Of a DNA stretch of 64,000 nucleotides, positions 8,994-18,494 are shown piece by piece. Source of the DNA: Betaproteobacteria bacterium HGW-Betaproteobacteria-9 (GTDB lineage Bacteria > Pseudomonadota > Gammaproteobacteria > Burkholderiales > Burkholderiaceae_C); NCBI GenBank assembly GCA_002842215.1, contig PHCC01000005.1:1-64000 (forward strand). Direction: 5' to 3'. Made by a program: the position numbers and the translations under genes. Positions within the stretch are counted from its first letter, which is position 1, and each line of letters begins with the position of its first letter. The notes beneath the pieces were generated by a model, which saw nothing but the letters and a program-made list of their open reading frames with translations, was not told where the DNA came from and made no database searches.

Positions 8994-9959
8994 TTATTGA
9001 AGCGCCTGAACCCCGGCCACCAGCCAGCCGCCCGAGCCGCTCTTGGGCCGGGTGATGTTCCAGACTTCGCGGAACGGATTGGGGCCGGCCGAAGCGTCTT
9101 CCCGGATCATCCCGGAAAACTCCACACTCGCCATGTAACCGTCGTCCAGTTCCTCAATGCCCAGCAACTGGGCTTCGAGCATCACGACATCGGTCTTGTT
9201 GACGCTGCTGCCGCTGGTCTGCTCGCGCTCGGCCAGCTGGCCCTTGATCTGCTCCAGCATGCCGTCGGTCATCATGGCCCGCAGGCTGGGCATGTCGGAT
9301 CGGTCCCAGGCATCCTGCAGGCTCACGAAGTTGGTCTTGGAGGCCTTGAGAAAGCCCTCGACATCGAAGTCGCTGGGCACGCCCCAGGAGCGGGAACCCG
9401 CCAGCGCCGAACCGATCATGGAACCACCAGCACCCGCTGGGCCACCGCTCTCCCAGGGACGGGCCGACGCGTCGTTGCCCACGTTCTGCGGGCTGTAGCC
9501 CCGCGGCGTCGCCGCCAGGTCCGAGGCGCCCGCACCCTGGTAGACCAGTCCGGACGGTTTGGCTGCCGCTGAACCCCGGCGCATCACCATGCGGATCACG
9601 GTGATCACCACCACCGCCAGCAAAGCCAGCATGAGGAACTGTGCAAAGCCCTCACCCAGACCCAGTGAGGAAGCCAGCCAGGCCAAGCCGAGACCGGCGG
9701 CCAAGCCACCCAGCATGGCGCCCCAAGGACGCTTGGGGGCAGTTGCGGCGGCGGGCGCCGGCGTGGTCGGCCGGGTCGCTGCGTTTTGAGCCGGTGCCTG
9801 CTGCGGCGTGGCTGGCTGGGTCGCTGGCGCCGTGGAGCGCTGGGTCACATTGCCCGACTGTTTGCCGATGGACAAGCCACCTCCCATGCGCTTGGCCGAG
9901 GCGTCATGCGCCCCCAGCGCCATCGCGCAGACCAACAGTACCGACCACAACCTGCTCAT
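8994..9959 (-). CDS. Tim44-like domain membrane protein inside the ubi cluster
   Basis: 321 residues from ATG 9959 (MSRLWSVLLV), with AGGGATGGA upstream as a plausible RBS. It has a signal peptide or first membrane helix (about 1-22, ending DASAK), a Gly-rich RMGGGLSIGK motif typical of bacterial Tim44-like proteins, then a Pro/Ala/Thr linker. Two hydrophobic segments follow (about 83-100 and 106-125), then a cytoplasmic Tim44-like domain from about 200 to the end (DVEGFLKASKTNFVSLQDAWD onward). In mitochondria Tim44 tethers the import motor; the bacterial function is unknown. It lies between ubiE and ubiJ on the same strand (37- and 49-base gaps), which suggests a link to quinone synthesis or the membrane Ubi complex. 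That link is inference. Confidence 0.85.
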   Translation of the reverse strand: MSRLWSVLLVCAMALGAHDASAKRMGGGLSIGKQSGNVTQRSTAPATQPATPQQAPAQNAATRPTTPAPAAATAPKRPWGAMLGGLAAGLGLAWLASSLGLGEGFAQFLMLALLAVVVITVIRMVMRRGSAAAKPSGLVYQGAGASDLAATPRGYSPQNVGNDASARPWESGGPAGAGGSMIGSALAGSRSWGVPSDFDVEGFLKASKTNFVSLQDAWDRSDMPSLRAMMTDGMLEQIKGQLAEREQTSGSSVNKTDVVMLEAQLLGIEELDDGYMASVEFSGMIREDASAGPNPFREVWNITRPKSGSGGWLVAGVQALQ

Positions 9960-9996
9960 TGTTCCATCCCTCAATTGACGTAAAAAACCTGCTGCA

Positions 9997-10728
9997 TCAA
10001 CACTTGATGCCCAAGTGCAAGGCCACCACACCGGCGCTGAGGTTGTGCACGTCCACGTGCCCGAACCCCACCGCCTTCATCATCTGCCGCAATTCCTCCT
10101 GCCCCGGGTGCATGCGGATGGACTCGGCGAGGTAGCGGTAACTGTGCTCGTCGTTCGCCACCAGCTTGCCCAGCTTCGGCAGGATATTGAACGAATACCA
10201 GTCATAAGCCTTCTCCAGCGGTTTGGCCACCCGGGAAAACTCCAGCACCAGCAACTTGCCGCCCGGCTTCAGCGTGCGATGCATCTCGGCCAGTGCAAGT
10301 TCCTTGTGGGTCATGTTGCGCAGGCCAAAGGCCACAGACACAAAATCAAACGACTCACTGGCAAAGGGCAACTTCTCGGCATCGCACACCATGGTGGGCA
10401 GCACGACCCCTTTGTCGAGCAGGCGGTTGCGGCCTTCGCGCAACATGGCCTCGTTGATATCGGTGTGCACCACGCGACCTGTCGGGCCAACCTTGGCGGC
10501 AAAAGCCAGTGACAGGTCGCCCGTCCCGCCCGCAATGTCCAGCACCTGCTGGCCTGGCTGCGGGTTGGCCACGGTGAGGGTGTAGCGCTTCCAGACGCGG
10601 TGCAGGCCGGCCGACATGAGGTCGTTCATCACGTCGTATTTGGGCGCGACCGAATCGAAAACGCTGCGCACGTGCTGCGCCTTTTCACGCTCGTCAACCG
10701 TCTTGAAACCGAAATGGGTAGATGCCAT
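9997..10728 (-). CDS. ubiE: Ubiquinone/menaquinone C-methyltransferase UbiE
   Basis: 243 residues, typical length. A SAM-dependent class I methyltransferase that methylates the benzoquinol ring of the ubiquinone precursor (and demethylmenaquinone where present). Motif I is [15 protein letters not shown], preceded by the family signature [19 protein letters not shown] near residues 30-48. Downstream signatures are [18 protein letters not shown] and [13 protein letters not shown]. The C-terminus ends in [14 protein letters not shown], matching the usual GIVALHRGYKF-type end. Start of the ubiE-Tim44-ubiJ-ubiB gene run. It begins 14 bases after the DUF971 stop, so transcription may start further upstream at DUF971. 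Confidence 0.97.
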   Translation of the reverse strand: MASTHFGFKTVDEREKAQHVRSVFDSVAPKYDVMNDLMSAGLHRVWKRYTLTVANPQPGQQVLDIAGGTGDLSLAFAAKVGPTGRVVHTDINEAMLREGRNRLLDKGVVLPTMVCDAEKLPFASESFDFVSVAFGLRNMTHKELALAEMHRTLKPGGKLLVLEFSRVAKPLEKAYDWYSFNILPKLGKLVANDEHSYRYLAESIRMHPGQEELRQMMKAVGFGHVDVHNLSAGVVALHLGIKC

Positions 10729-10742
10729 GGCGCAATCCGTTC

Positions 10743-11162
10743 CTAGTGTGAGTGGCTTCCGCAGGCCGAGCCTGCTTTCTCCGGCATGGCGGCGTCGCGG
10801 TCAACCCCCGCCTGGAGGAGGCGTTGCTGGTAGTCGGCCCACAGCGCGTCCTGCTGGCTGCCCAGGAAATACAGGTAGTCCCACGAATAAATACCGCTGT
10901 CGTGACCGTCGCTGAACGTGGGCTGCACCGCGTAGTTGCCCACGGCCTCCAGCGCCAGAATGCCGACCTCGCGCTTGCCGGTCTGCAGCACTTCCTGGCC
11001 CGGGCCGTGGCCCTGGACTTCGGCCGAAGGCGAAAACACCCGCATCAGTTCGAACGGGATGCGGAAGTCGCTGCCATCTGAAAAGCTCACCTGCAGCACG
11101 CGCGACTGGCTGTGCACCGTGATGTCCTGCGGTGTCGGGGTGTTTTTGTCGAGTCCTGCCAT
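10743..11162 (-). CDS. DUF971 domain protein (gamma-butyrobetaine hydroxylase-like N-terminal domain)
   Basis: 139 residues. The core (about 10-105) matches DUF971: [21 protein letters not shown] near the start and [21 protein letters not shown] in the middle, where conserved aromatic and Asp/His residues cluster. This domain occurs alone in bacteria and at the N-terminus of eukaryotic gamma-butyrobetaine hydroxylases, where it binds zinc; the stand-alone bacterial role is not settled. The tail ends ACGSHSH, a short Cys/His group that could bind metal. It lies 14 bases upstream of ubiE on the same strand, consistent with co-transcription. Confidence 0.85.
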   Translation of the reverse strand: MAGLDKNTPTPQDITVHSQSRVLQVSFSDGSDFRIPFELMRVFSPSAEVQGHGPGQEVLQTGKREVGILALEAVGNYAVQPTFSDGHDSGIYSWDYLYFLGSQQDALWADYQQRLLQAGVDRDAAMPEKAGSACGSHSH

Positions 11163-11188
11163 GGCTGTCTCCGGTTGGTTGACTGTGA

Positions 11189-14100
11189 TCAGACCAGCAC
11201 GCGTTCAATGCCGCCCTGGTTGGCTTGCTCCACGTACTCGGGCAACCAGTCCTTGCCCAGAATCTGGTTGGCCATCTCGACCACGATGTAGTCGGCTTCG
11301 AGCAGACCGTTGTTCAGGTCATCGCCGTAGCGCGTCAGGCCCTGCAGGCAGCTGGGGCACGAGGTCAGCATCTTGATGTTGGCCTGGGCGCCCACGGTGC
11401 CGGCGGCGCGCAGCTGCGCCTCGCCCTTCTTGATCTCTTCCTCCTTGCGGAAGCGGATCTGGGTCGAGATGTCCGGCCGGGTCACGCCCAGCGTGCCGCT
11501 CTCGCCGCAACAGCGCTTGCTCTCGACCACGTTGTTGCCCACCAGCGCTTTGACCGTCTTCATCGGGTCCTGCAGCTTCATGGGTGTGTGGCAGGGGTCG
11601 TGGTACAGGTAACCGCCCTGCCCGGCCGGCAGCGTGATGCCTTTTTCCAGCAGGTACTCGTGGATGTCGATGATGCGGCAGCCGGGGAAGATCTTGTCGA
11701 ACTCGTAGCCCTGCAGCTGGTCGTAGCAGGTGCCGCAGCTGACCACCACGGTCTTGATGTCCAGGTAGTTCAGCGTGTTGGCCACGCGGTGGAACAGCAC
11801 CCGGTTGTCGGTGATGATTTTTTCGGCCTTGTCGAACTGGCCCGAGCCACGCTGCGGATAGCCGCAGCACAGATAACCCGGCGGCAACACGGTCTGCACG
11901 CCCGCGTGCCAGAGCATGGCCTGTGTGGCCAGCCCCACCTGGCTGAACAGGCGCTCCGAGCCGCAGCCAGGGAAATAGAACACCGCCTCGGTTTCGGCCG
12001 TCGTGCCCACCGGATTGCGGATGATGGGCACATAGTCTTTGTCTTCAATATCTAGCAAGGCGCGCGCCGTTTTCTTCGGCAGGCCACCGGGCATCTTCTT
12101 GTTGATGAAGTGGATCACCTGCTCTTTGATCGGCGCCGGGCCGAGCGTGGCCGGCGGCGCGCTGGTCTGCCTGCGCGCGGCAAGTTTCAGCACGTTGTTG
12201 GCCAGGCGCTGGGCCTTGAAGCCCACGTCCACCATGGCCGAGCGCATGAACTTGATGGTCTCGGGGTTGGTCGCGTTCAGGAAGAACATGGCCGCGGCGT
12301 TGCCCGGGCGGAAACTCTTCTGCCCCATCTTGCGCAACAGGTTGCGCATGTTCATGGTCACGTCGCCGAAGTCGATCTTGACCGGGCAAGGCGACAGGCA
12401 CTTGTGGCAAACCGTGCAGTGGTCGGCCACGTCCTCGAACTCTTCCCAGTGCTTGATGCTGATACCGCGGCGCGTCTGCTCTTCGTACAGGAAGGCCTCG
12501 ACCAGCAGCGAAGTCGCCAGGATCTTGTTGCGCGGGCTGTAGAGCAGGTTGGCGCGCGGCACGTGCGTGGCGCAGACCGGTTTGCACTTGCCGCAGCGCA
12601 GGCAGTCCTTGACCGAATCGGCGATGGCGCCGATGTCGCTCTGCTGCATGATCAGCGACTCGTGGCCCATCAGGCCAAAGCTGGGGGTGTAGGCGTTGGA
12701 GAGATCCGCGCTGCGCAGGCTGCTGTCAGAGGCGAGGCCTTTCACACCCGACAGGTCGCGGAGCAGCTTGCCCTTGTTGAAGCGCCCTTCCGGGTCCACC
12801 TTGGCCTTGTACTCGGCGAACGGGCGCAGCTCGTCGTCTGTCAGGAACTCCAGCTTGGTGATGCCGATGCCGTGTTCGCCCGATATCACGCCGTCCAGGC
12901 TGCGCGCCAGCACCATGATGCGGCCCACCGCTTCGTGCGCGGTCTGCAGCATCTCGTAGTCGTCGCTGTTCACTGGAATGTTGGTGTGCACGTTGCCATC
13001 GCCGGCATGCATGTGCAGCGCCACCCAGACCCGGCCCTTGAGCACGCGCTGGTGAATCGCCGTGCATTCGGCCAGGATCGGGCCGAACGCCGCACCGGTG
13101 AAAATGCCTTGCAAGGGCGCGCGGATCTGCGCCTTCCAGCTGGCACGCAGCGAGTGATCTTGCAGTTGCGGGAACAGCGAGTCCACATCGCGCAGCCAGC
13201 CGGCCCAGAGCGAGCGCACCTCGCGCACCAGCGCCAGCGCCTGCTGCACGCGGTCTTCCAGCAGCTCGGCGCTGGGGATGTCGTTGGCGTCGTCGGTCTT
13301 GCCCAGCGGCAACTGGCCGCGGGCGAAGAAGGCCTCCAGCGCCTCGCACAGCTTGAGCTTGTTGCGCAGCGAGAGCTCGATGTTGATGCGCTCGATACCT
13401 TCGGTGTACTCGCCCATGCGCGGCAGCGGAATCACCACGTCTTCGTTCACCTTGAAGGCGTTGGTGTGTTTGCTGATGGCCGCGGTGCGCTTGCGGTCGA
13501 GCCAGAATTTCTTCCGTGCCTCGGCGCTGATCGCCACAAAGCCTTCACCGCTGCGCCCGTTGGCCAGGCGGATCACCTCGCTGGTGGCGCGGGCCACCGC
13601 GTCGGCGTCGTCGCCCACGATGTCGCCCACCAGCACCATCTTGGGCAGCGTGCCGCGCTTGCTCTTGGTCGCGTAACCCACCGCCTTCAGGTAACGGTCG
13701 TCCAGGTGTTCCAGGCCGGCCAGGATGGCGCCGCCCGGGCGTTTCATCTCGGCGAACATGAAATCCTTGATGTCCACAATGGACGGCACGCAGTCCTTGG
13801 GATTGCCGAAGAACTCCAGGCACACGGTGCGCACGTGCTCGGGCATGCGGTGCACCAGCCAGCGCGCGCTGGTGATCAGGCCATCGCAACCTTCTTTCTG
13901 GATGCCCGGCAGGCCGGCGAGGAACTTGTCGGTCACGTCCTTGCCCAGGCCTTCCTTGCGGAAGGTCGAGCCCGGGATCACCAGCTGTTCGGTGCGCACC
14001 GGCGTCTTGCCATTGGCTTCGAAATACTTGAGCTCGAAGGTGGCCACTTCGGCGTCGTGGATCTTGCCGCGGTTGTGGTCCAGGCGCGTGACTTCGAGCC

Positions 14101-15082
14101 ACTGCGCCTGCGGCGTCACCATGCGCCAGCTCACCAGGTTGTCCAGCGCCGTGCCCCAGAGAACGGCCTTCTTGCCGCCGGCGTTCATGGCGATGTTGCC
14201 GCCCACGCACGAGGCCTCGGCCGAGGTCGGGTCCACCGCGAACACATGGCCGGCGCGCTCGGCGGCATCGGCCACGCGCTGCGTCACCACGCCGGCTTCG
14301 GTCCAGATCGTGGGCAGCGGTTCGGCGTGTCCGGGCACCACCACGAACTCCACCTCGGTCATGGCTTCGAGCTTTTCGGTGTTGATCACCGCGCTCTTCC
14401 AGGTCAGCGGGATCGCGCCGCCGGTGTAGCCAGTGCCGCCGCCGCGCGGCACGATGGTCAGGCCGAGTTCGAAGCAGCCGCGCACCAGTTCGGCCATCTC
14501 GGCCTCGGTGTCGGGCGTGAGCACCACAAACGGGTATTCCACACGCCAGTCGGTCGCATCGGTCACATGCGAGACACGCGAGAGGCCGTCGAACTTGATG
14601 TTGTCCTTGGCGGTCAGGCGGCGCAGCGCCCTGGTGGCGCGCTGACGCAGCGCCGCCATGTCTTCAAACGAGCGGGCAAACGTGTCCACCGCTCCCTTGG
14701 CCGCCTCCAGCAGTTGGCCAACCGATTGGTCGCGCGCAGCATCGTCCTGTGGCGTGCGGCGCTTCTGCACCTCGCCCAGGCGGTGGTGCAAGGCATCTAC
14801 CAGCGCGGCGCGGCGCTTGGGGTTGTCCAGCAGATCGTCCTGCAGATAGGGGTTGCGCTGCACCACCCAGATGTCACCCAGCACCTCGTACAACATGCGC
14901 GCCGAACGGCCGGTGCGGCGCTCGGCGCGCAACTCGTCCAGCAGGCCCCAAGCCCGCTCGCCCAACAACCGCAGCACGATTTCCCGGTCCGAAAAGGAGG
15001 TGTAGTTGTACGGAATCTCGCGCAGGCGTGGCGCGTCGTCGGCGGCGGTAACGAGGAGCGAAAGCGGCGTGGGAGCGTTCAT
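11189..15082 (-). CDS. Large FAD/Fe-S oxidoreductase (DUF3683, FAD-binding, 4Fe-4S and CCG domains), D-lactate/2-hydroxyacid dehydrogenase-like
   Basis: 1297 residues from ATG 15082 ([11 protein letters not shown]), favoured over an upstream Met because the conserved [19 protein letters not shown] block follows at the usual distance. Order of parts: DUF3683 (about 1-170), FAD-binding type 4 domain (about 180-370, [17 protein letters not shown]), FAD-oxidase C-terminal domain (about 380-770, with [15 protein letters not shown] and GEHGIG), a ferredoxin-like pair of clusters ([11 protein letters not shown] and [11 protein letters not shown], about 825-910), and two cysteine-rich CCG domains (PGCGSERLF...LCCGYP and HDPCHT...RCCGESG). 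The layout is that of glycolate or D-2-hydroxyacid dehydrogenases (GlcD+GlcF, Dld2 type) fused into one chain, which would pass electrons to the quinone pool. The exact substrate cannot be read from the sequence. Divergent from the ugp operon. Confidence 0.9.
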   Translation of the reverse strand: MNAPTPLSLLVTAADDAPRLREIPYNYTSFSDREIVLRLLGERAWGLLDELRAERRTGRSARMLYEVLGDIWVVQRNPYLQDDLLDNPKRRAALVDALHHRLGEVQKRRTPQDDAARDQSVGQLLEAAKGAVDTFARSFEDMAALRQRATRALRRLTAKDNIKFDGLSRVSHVTDATDWRVEYPFVVLTPDTEAEMAELVRGCFELGLTIVPRGGGTGYTGGAIPLTWKSAVINTEKLEAMTEVEFVVVPGHAEPLPTIWTEAGVVTQRVADAAERAGHVFAVDPTSAEASCVGGNIAMNAGGKKAVLWGTALDNLVSWRMVTPQAQWLEVTRLDHNRGKIHDAEVATFELKYFEANGKTPVRTEQLVIPGSTFRKEGLGKDVTDKFLAGLPGIQKEGCDGLITSARWLVHRMPEHVRTVCLEFFGNPKDCVPSIVDIKDFMFAEMKRPGGAILAGLEHLDDRYLKAVGYATKSKRGTLPKMVLVGDIVGDDADAVARATSEVIRLANGRSGEGFVAISAEARKKFWLDRKRTAAISKHTNAFKVNEDVVIPLPRMGEYTEGIERINIELSLRNKLKLCEALEAFFARGQLPLGKTDDANDIPSAELLEDRVQQALALVREVRSLWAGWLRDVDSLFPQLQDHSLRASWKAQIRAPLQGIFTGAAFGPILAECTAIHQRVLKGRVWVALHMHAGDGNVHTNIPVNSDDYEMLQTAHEAVGRIMVLARSLDGVISGEHGIGITKLEFLTDDELRPFAEYKAKVDPEGRFNKGKLLRDLSGVKGLASDSSLRSADLSNAYTPSFGLMGHESLIMQQSDIGAIADSVKDCLRCGKCKPVCATHVPRANLLYSPRNKILATSLLVEAFLYEEQTRRGISIKHWEEFEDVADHCTVCHKCLSPCPVKIDFGDVTMNMRNLLRKMGQKSFRPGNAAAMFFLNATNPETIKFMRSAMVDVGFKAQRLANNVLKLAARRQTSAPPATLGPAPIKEQVIHFINKKMPGGLPKKTARALLDIEDKDYVPIIRNPVGTTAETEAVFYFPGCGSERLFSQVGLATQAMLWHAGVQTVLPPGYLCCGYPQRGSGQFDKAEKIITDNRVLFHRVANTLNYLDIKTVVVSCGTCYDQLQGYEFDKIFPGCRIIDIHEYLLEKGITLPAGQGGYLYHDPCHTPMKLQDPMKTVKALVGNNVVESKRCCGESGTLGVTRPDISTQIRFRKEEEIKKGEAQLRAAGTVGAQANIKMLTSCPSCLQGLTRYGDDLNNGLLEADYIVVEMANQILGKDWLPEYVEQANQGGIERVLV

Positions 15083-15170
15083 GTGTGTGGCAGTCGCCAG
15101 CATGACAGTACAGAACCCAAGATGGTACCGCAGCGCAACAAACACCCACCTCCCTCGTGGAAACCCCCGT

Positions 15171-15223
15171 TGTCACGCCATGGAAACGCATGTGCAATGT
15201 TTTTGTCACACGAGGCCGATACC
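15171..15223 (+). promoter_or_regulatory. Possible Pho-box-type promoter region for ugpBAECQ
   Basis: TGTCACG at 15171 and TGTCACA at 15204 are exactly 33 bases apart, three times the 11-bp period of PhoB half-sites. The two intervening positions are weak (GGAAACG at 15182, TGCAATG at 15193). A poor -10-like GATACC (15218-15223) lies about 10 bases after the last repeat, where a PhoB-dependent -10 would be. Ugp operons are PhoB-regulated in enteric bacteria. The match here is suggestive only. Confidence 0.3.
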
Positions 15224-15258
15224 CTGCGGCATTCCGTACCCCCACAAAGGAGCACTTC

Positions 15259-16569
15259 ATGCGCAAGCAACTCATCCCACTCTCCGGCCTGCTGGCCCTC
15301 GCCACCCTCATGAGCGGTCCGGTCCACGCCCAGACCGAGATTCAATGGTGGCATTCCATGACCGGTGGCCTGAACGACTGGGTGCTGGATCTGTCCAATG
15401 GCTTCAATGCCAGCCAGAAGGAATACAAGATTGTGCCCACGTACAAGGGCACCTACGACGAAACCATGCCGGCTGCCGTGGCCGCCTTCCGTGCCGGCAA
15501 TGCCCCCCACATCCTGCAGGTGTTCGAAGTGGGCACCGCCACGATGATGGCGGCCAAGGGCGCCGTGGTGCCCGTGGGCAAGGTGCTCGCCGACGCGGGC
15601 TACAAGTTCGACCCCAAGGCCTACATCCCGGCCGTGGTCGGCTATTACACCGCCCCCAATGGCCAGATGCTGAGTTTTCCCTTCAACAGCTCGACAACGG
15701 TCTTCAACTACAACAAGGACCTGTTCAAGAAGGCCGGCCTGGACCCCAACCAGCCACCCAAGACCTGGCCTGAGGTGGTGCTCGCCGCGGCCAAGCTCAA
15801 GGCCTCGGGTGTGAGCTGCCCCTTCACCACCAGCTGGCAGGGCTGGACCCAGCTGGAGAGCTTTTCCACCTGGCACAACACCGAGTTCGCCAGCAAGGGC
15901 AACGGCTTTGGCGGCACCAGTTCACGCATCACCGTGAACAGCCCGCTGCACGTGCGCCACATCGAGAACCTCTCCAACATGGCCAAGCAGGGCCTGTTCA
16001 TCTACCGTGGCCGCGGCAACAAGGCCGATGCGGCCTTCTATTCCGGCGAATGCGCCATGGCCACGGCCTCATCCTCGACCTACGCGAGCATCAAGAAGAA
16101 TGCCAAGTTCGACTTCGGCATTTCGACCCTGCCCTTCTACCCGGATGTGGCCGGCGCACCGCAGAACACGGTGATCGGTGGTGCGTCGCTGTGGGTCATG
16201 GGTGGCAAGAAGCCTGCCGAATACAAGGGCGTGGCCGCGTTCTTCAACTACCTGACCAATGCCGAGATCCAGGCCAAGAGCCACCAGCGTACGGGCTACC
16301 TGCCGATCACGCTGGCGGCGTTCGAAGTGTCGGAGAAGTCCGGCTTCTACAAGGAAAACCCCGGGACGGACGTGGCGGTCAACCAGATGATCCGCAAGAC
16401 CACCGACAAATCGCGCGGCATCCGCCTGGGCAATTTCATCCAGGTGCGCGCCATCGAGGACGAGGAACTGGAGCAGGTCTGGGCCGGCAAGAAGTCGGCC
16501 AAGGAAGCCCTTGACGCCATCGTCAGCCGCGGCAACGAACAACTGGAACGCTTTCAGAAGGCTAACTGA
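15259..16569 (+). CDS. ugpB: sn-Glycerol-3-phosphate ABC transporter, periplasmic binding protein
   Basis: 436 residues from ATG 15259, with AAGGAG eight bases upstream. A clear Sec signal peptide (MRKQLIPLSGLLALATLMSG) ends at PVHA, cleavage about 24/25. The mature protein is a family 1 extracellular solute-binding protein with the UgpB features EIQWWHSMTG at its start, FPFNSSTTVFNYNKD (about 150) and GGASLWVMGGK (about 310). It should capture glycerol-3-phosphate and glycerophosphodiesters in the periplasm and pass them to UgpAE. First gene of ugpBAECQ; an intercistronic hairpin right after it (16579-16598) could favour higher levels of this subunit, as is usual for binding proteins. Confidence 0.95.
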   Translation: MRKQLIPLSGLLALATLMSGPVHAQTEIQWWHSMTGGLNDWVLDLSNGFNASQKEYKIVPTYKGTYDETMPAAVAAFRAGNAPHILQVFEVGTATMMAAKGAVVPVGKVLADAGYKFDPKAYIPAVVGYYTAPNGQMLSFPFNSSTTVFNYNKDLFKKAGLDPNQPPKTWPEVVLAAAKLKASGVSCPFTTSWQGWTQLESFSTWHNTEFASKGNGFGGTSSRITVNSPLHVRHIENLSNMAKQGLFIYRGRGNKADAAFYSGECAMATASSSTYASIKKNAKFDFGISTLPFYPDVAGAPQNTVIGGASLWVMGGKKPAEYKGVAAFFNYLTNAEIQAKSHQRTGYLPITLAAFEVSEKSGFYKENPGTDVAVNQMIRKTTDKSRGIRLGNFIQVRAIEDEELEQVWAGKKSAKEALDAIVSRGNEQLERFQKAN

Positions 16570-16578
16570 GGGTGATCC

Positions 16579-16598
16579 GGGCGGACCTCGGCCCGCCC
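16579..16598 (+). terminator. Intercistronic hairpin between ugpB and ugpA (attenuator/mRNA stabiliser)
   Basis: GGGCGG pairs with CCGCCC around an eight-base loop, followed by the pyrimidine-rich TTGTCTTCTCGTCTCCCTC. It lies nine bases after the ugpB stop and inside the operon, so partial termination or 3'-end protection of ugpB mRNA is more likely than full termination. It lacks a clean T-run. Confidence 0.45.
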
Positions 16599-16655
16599 TT
16601 GTCTTCTCGTCTCCCTCGTCCAGTCACCCGGACGGGGGATTTTTGATGAAAAACC

Positions 16656-17543
16656 GTGGCTTCTGAAAAACGCGTCGTCTTCCACTCGTCCTGGCTGCCC
16701 TGGGTGCTGCTGGCTCCCCAGGTGGCGGTGATCGCCATCTTCTTTTTCTGGCCGGCCGCACAGGCGCTGCTGCAGTCGTTCCAGCAATCCGACGCGTTTG
16801 GCCTGTCGACCGAGTGGGTGGGCCTGCAGAATTTCGCCAACCTGCTGAACGACCCCACCTACCTGGCTTCGTTCAAGATCACCGCCGTCTTCTCGGTGCT
16901 GGTGGCGGGTCTGGGCATCGGCATCTCGTTGCTGCTGGCGGTGTTCGCCGACCGGGTGGTCAAGGCCACGCTGATCTACCGCACGCTGCTGATCTGGCCC
17001 TACGCCGTGGCGCCCGCTGTGGCGGGCGTGCTGTGGCTGTTCATGTTTGCGCCCTCCATCGGCATCGTCTCCTTTGCGCTGCGCGGCCTGGGTTTCGAGT
17101 GGAACCACCTGCTTGACAGCGACCACGCCATGGCGCTGATCGTGATTGCCGCCGTCTGGAAGCAGATCTCCTACAACTTCCTGTTCTTTCTGGCCGGCCT
17201 GCAAAGTATCCCGAAATCGCTGATCGAGGCTGCGGCCATCGACGGCGCACACCCCTGGCGGCGCTTCTGGACCATCCAGTTCCCGCTGCTCTCGCCCACC
17301 ACGTTCTTCCTGTTCGTGATCAACGTGGTGTATGCCTTCTTCGACACCTTCGCCATCGTGGACGCGGCCACCGAGGGCGGGCCCGGGCGGGACACCGCCA
17401 TCCTGGTCTACAAGGTGTACTACGACGGTTTCAAGGCACTCGACCTCGGTGGTTCGGCGGCCCAGTCCGTGGTGCTGATGGTGATCGTCATCGTCTTGAC
17501 GATCATCCAGTTCCGTTTCGTCGAAAAGAAGGTGCAGTACTGA
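16656..17543 (+). CDS. ugpA: sn-Glycerol-3-phosphate ABC transporter, permease UgpA
   Basis: 295 residues. The start is taken as GTG 16656, giving [16 protein letters not shown]; the nearby ATG at 16646 is out of frame and stops after six codons. Six membrane helices are visible, the first at about 13-35. The conserved cytoplasmic EAA loop [18 protein letters not shown] (about 190-207), which docks on the ATPase, is clear. UgpA pairs with UgpE to form the inner-membrane channel. The ends match UgpA (EKRVVF at the start, [11 protein letters not shown] at the end). The 86-base gap to ugpB contains a hairpin; the G-rich stretch upstream of the start is rather distant for an ideal RBS. Confidence 0.95.
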   Translation: MASEKRVVFHSSWLPWVLLAPQVAVIAIFFFWPAAQALLQSFQQSDAFGLSTEWVGLQNFANLLNDPTYLASFKITAVFSVLVAGLGIGISLLLAVFADRVVKATLIYRTLLIWPYAVAPAVAGVLWLFMFAPSIGIVSFALRGLGFEWNHLLDSDHAMALIVIAAVWKQISYNFLFFLAGLQSIPKSLIEAAAIDGAHPWRRFWTIQFPLLSPTTFFLFVINVVYAFFDTFAIVDAATEGGPGRDTAILVYKVYYDGFKALDLGGSAAQSVVLMVIVIVLTIIQFRFVEKKVQY

Positions 17544-17608
17544 TGTTGATTGTTCTTCAAGCATCGCCGAACCGGCAGGAACGCTGCAAGCTTATGGGGA
17601 GTTGCTGA

Positions 17609-18460
17609 GTGGTTGAACGCAATCCCTGGCTGCGCGTGCTGTCGCACGCCGTCCTCATTCTGGGCGTGTTCGTGGTCGCCTTCCCCCTGTACGTGACCTT
17701 TGTCGCCTCCACGCAGACCGCCTCCGAAATCCTGCAGGCACCGATGTCGATGTGGCCAGGAAGCCATCTGATCGAGAACTACACCGCGGCGCTGCAAGGC
17801 ACCGGCATGGGCGCGGCCTCCAATGCGCCCGTGGGCCGGATGATGATGGTCAGCCTGATCACCGCGCTGGTGATCGCGGTCGGCAAGATCGCCATCTCGC
17901 TGCTGTCGGCCTTTGCGATCGTGTATTTCCGCTTCCCGTTCCGGATGTTCTTCTTCTGGGCGATCTTCGTCACGCTGATGCTGCCGGTGGAGGTGCGCAT
18001 CGGGCCCACCTACGCGGTGGTGGCCAGCCTGGGCATGCTCAACACCTACGCCGGCCTCACCGTGCCGCTGATCGCCTCGGCCACCGCCACCTTTCTGTTT
18101 CGCCAGTTCTTCCTGACCGTGCCCGACGAACTGGTGGAGGCCGCGCGCATGGACGGCGCGGGCCCGATGCGCTTCTTCAAGGACGTGCTGCTGCCGCTGT
18201 CCACCACCTCGATCGCCGCGTTGTTCGTGATCCAGTTCATCTATGGCTGGAACCAGTACCTCTGGCCACTGCTGGTGACGACCGAAGAGAGCATGTACCC
18301 GGTGGTGATCGGCATCAAACGCATGATCAGCGGCGGCGACGCCGCCACCGACTGGAACATCGTGATGGCCACCGCCGTGCTGGCCATGATCCCGCCGGCG
18401 CTGGTCGTCATGCTCATGCAGCGCTGGTTCGTCAAGGGCCTGGTGGACACCGAGAAGTAG
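17609..18460 (+). CDS. ugpE: sn-Glycerol-3-phosphate ABC transporter, permease UgpE
   Basis: 283 residues from GTG 17609, with GGGGAG seven bases upstream as [19 protein letters not shown] is the usual UgpE opening. Six predicted membrane helices; EAA loop at [20 protein letters not shown] (about 175-194). The C-terminal [13 protein letters not shown] is typical of the family. It is the partner permease of UgpA, 65 bases downstream of it, and is followed by ugpC after 34 bases. It transports glycerol-3-phosphate across the inner membrane using UgpC ATP hydrolysis. Confidence 0.95.
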   Translation: MVERNPWLRVLSHAVLILGVFVVAFPLYVTFVASTQTASEILQAPMSMWPGSHLIENYTAALQGTGMGAASNAPVGRMMMVSLITALVIAVGKIAISLLSAFAIVYFRFPFRMFFFWAIFVTLMLPVEVRIGPTYAVVASLGMLNTYAGLTVPLIASATATFLFRQFFLTVPDELVEAARMDGAGPMRFFKDVLLPLSTTSIAALFVIQFIYGWNQYLWPLLVTTEESMYPVVIGIKRMISGGDAATDWNIVMATAVLAMIPPALVVMLMQRWFVKGLVDTEK

Positions 18461-18494
18461 GCCGCCCCGTCACCGAACAACAACAGAGATTTCC

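Noticed and set aside
12110..15313. A very long open frame on the plus strand opposite the FAD/Fe-S oxidoreductase
   Set aside because: It is antisense to a clearly recognisable gene, is rich in His, Gln, Arg and Gly as expected from the complement of GC-rich codons, and has no domain.
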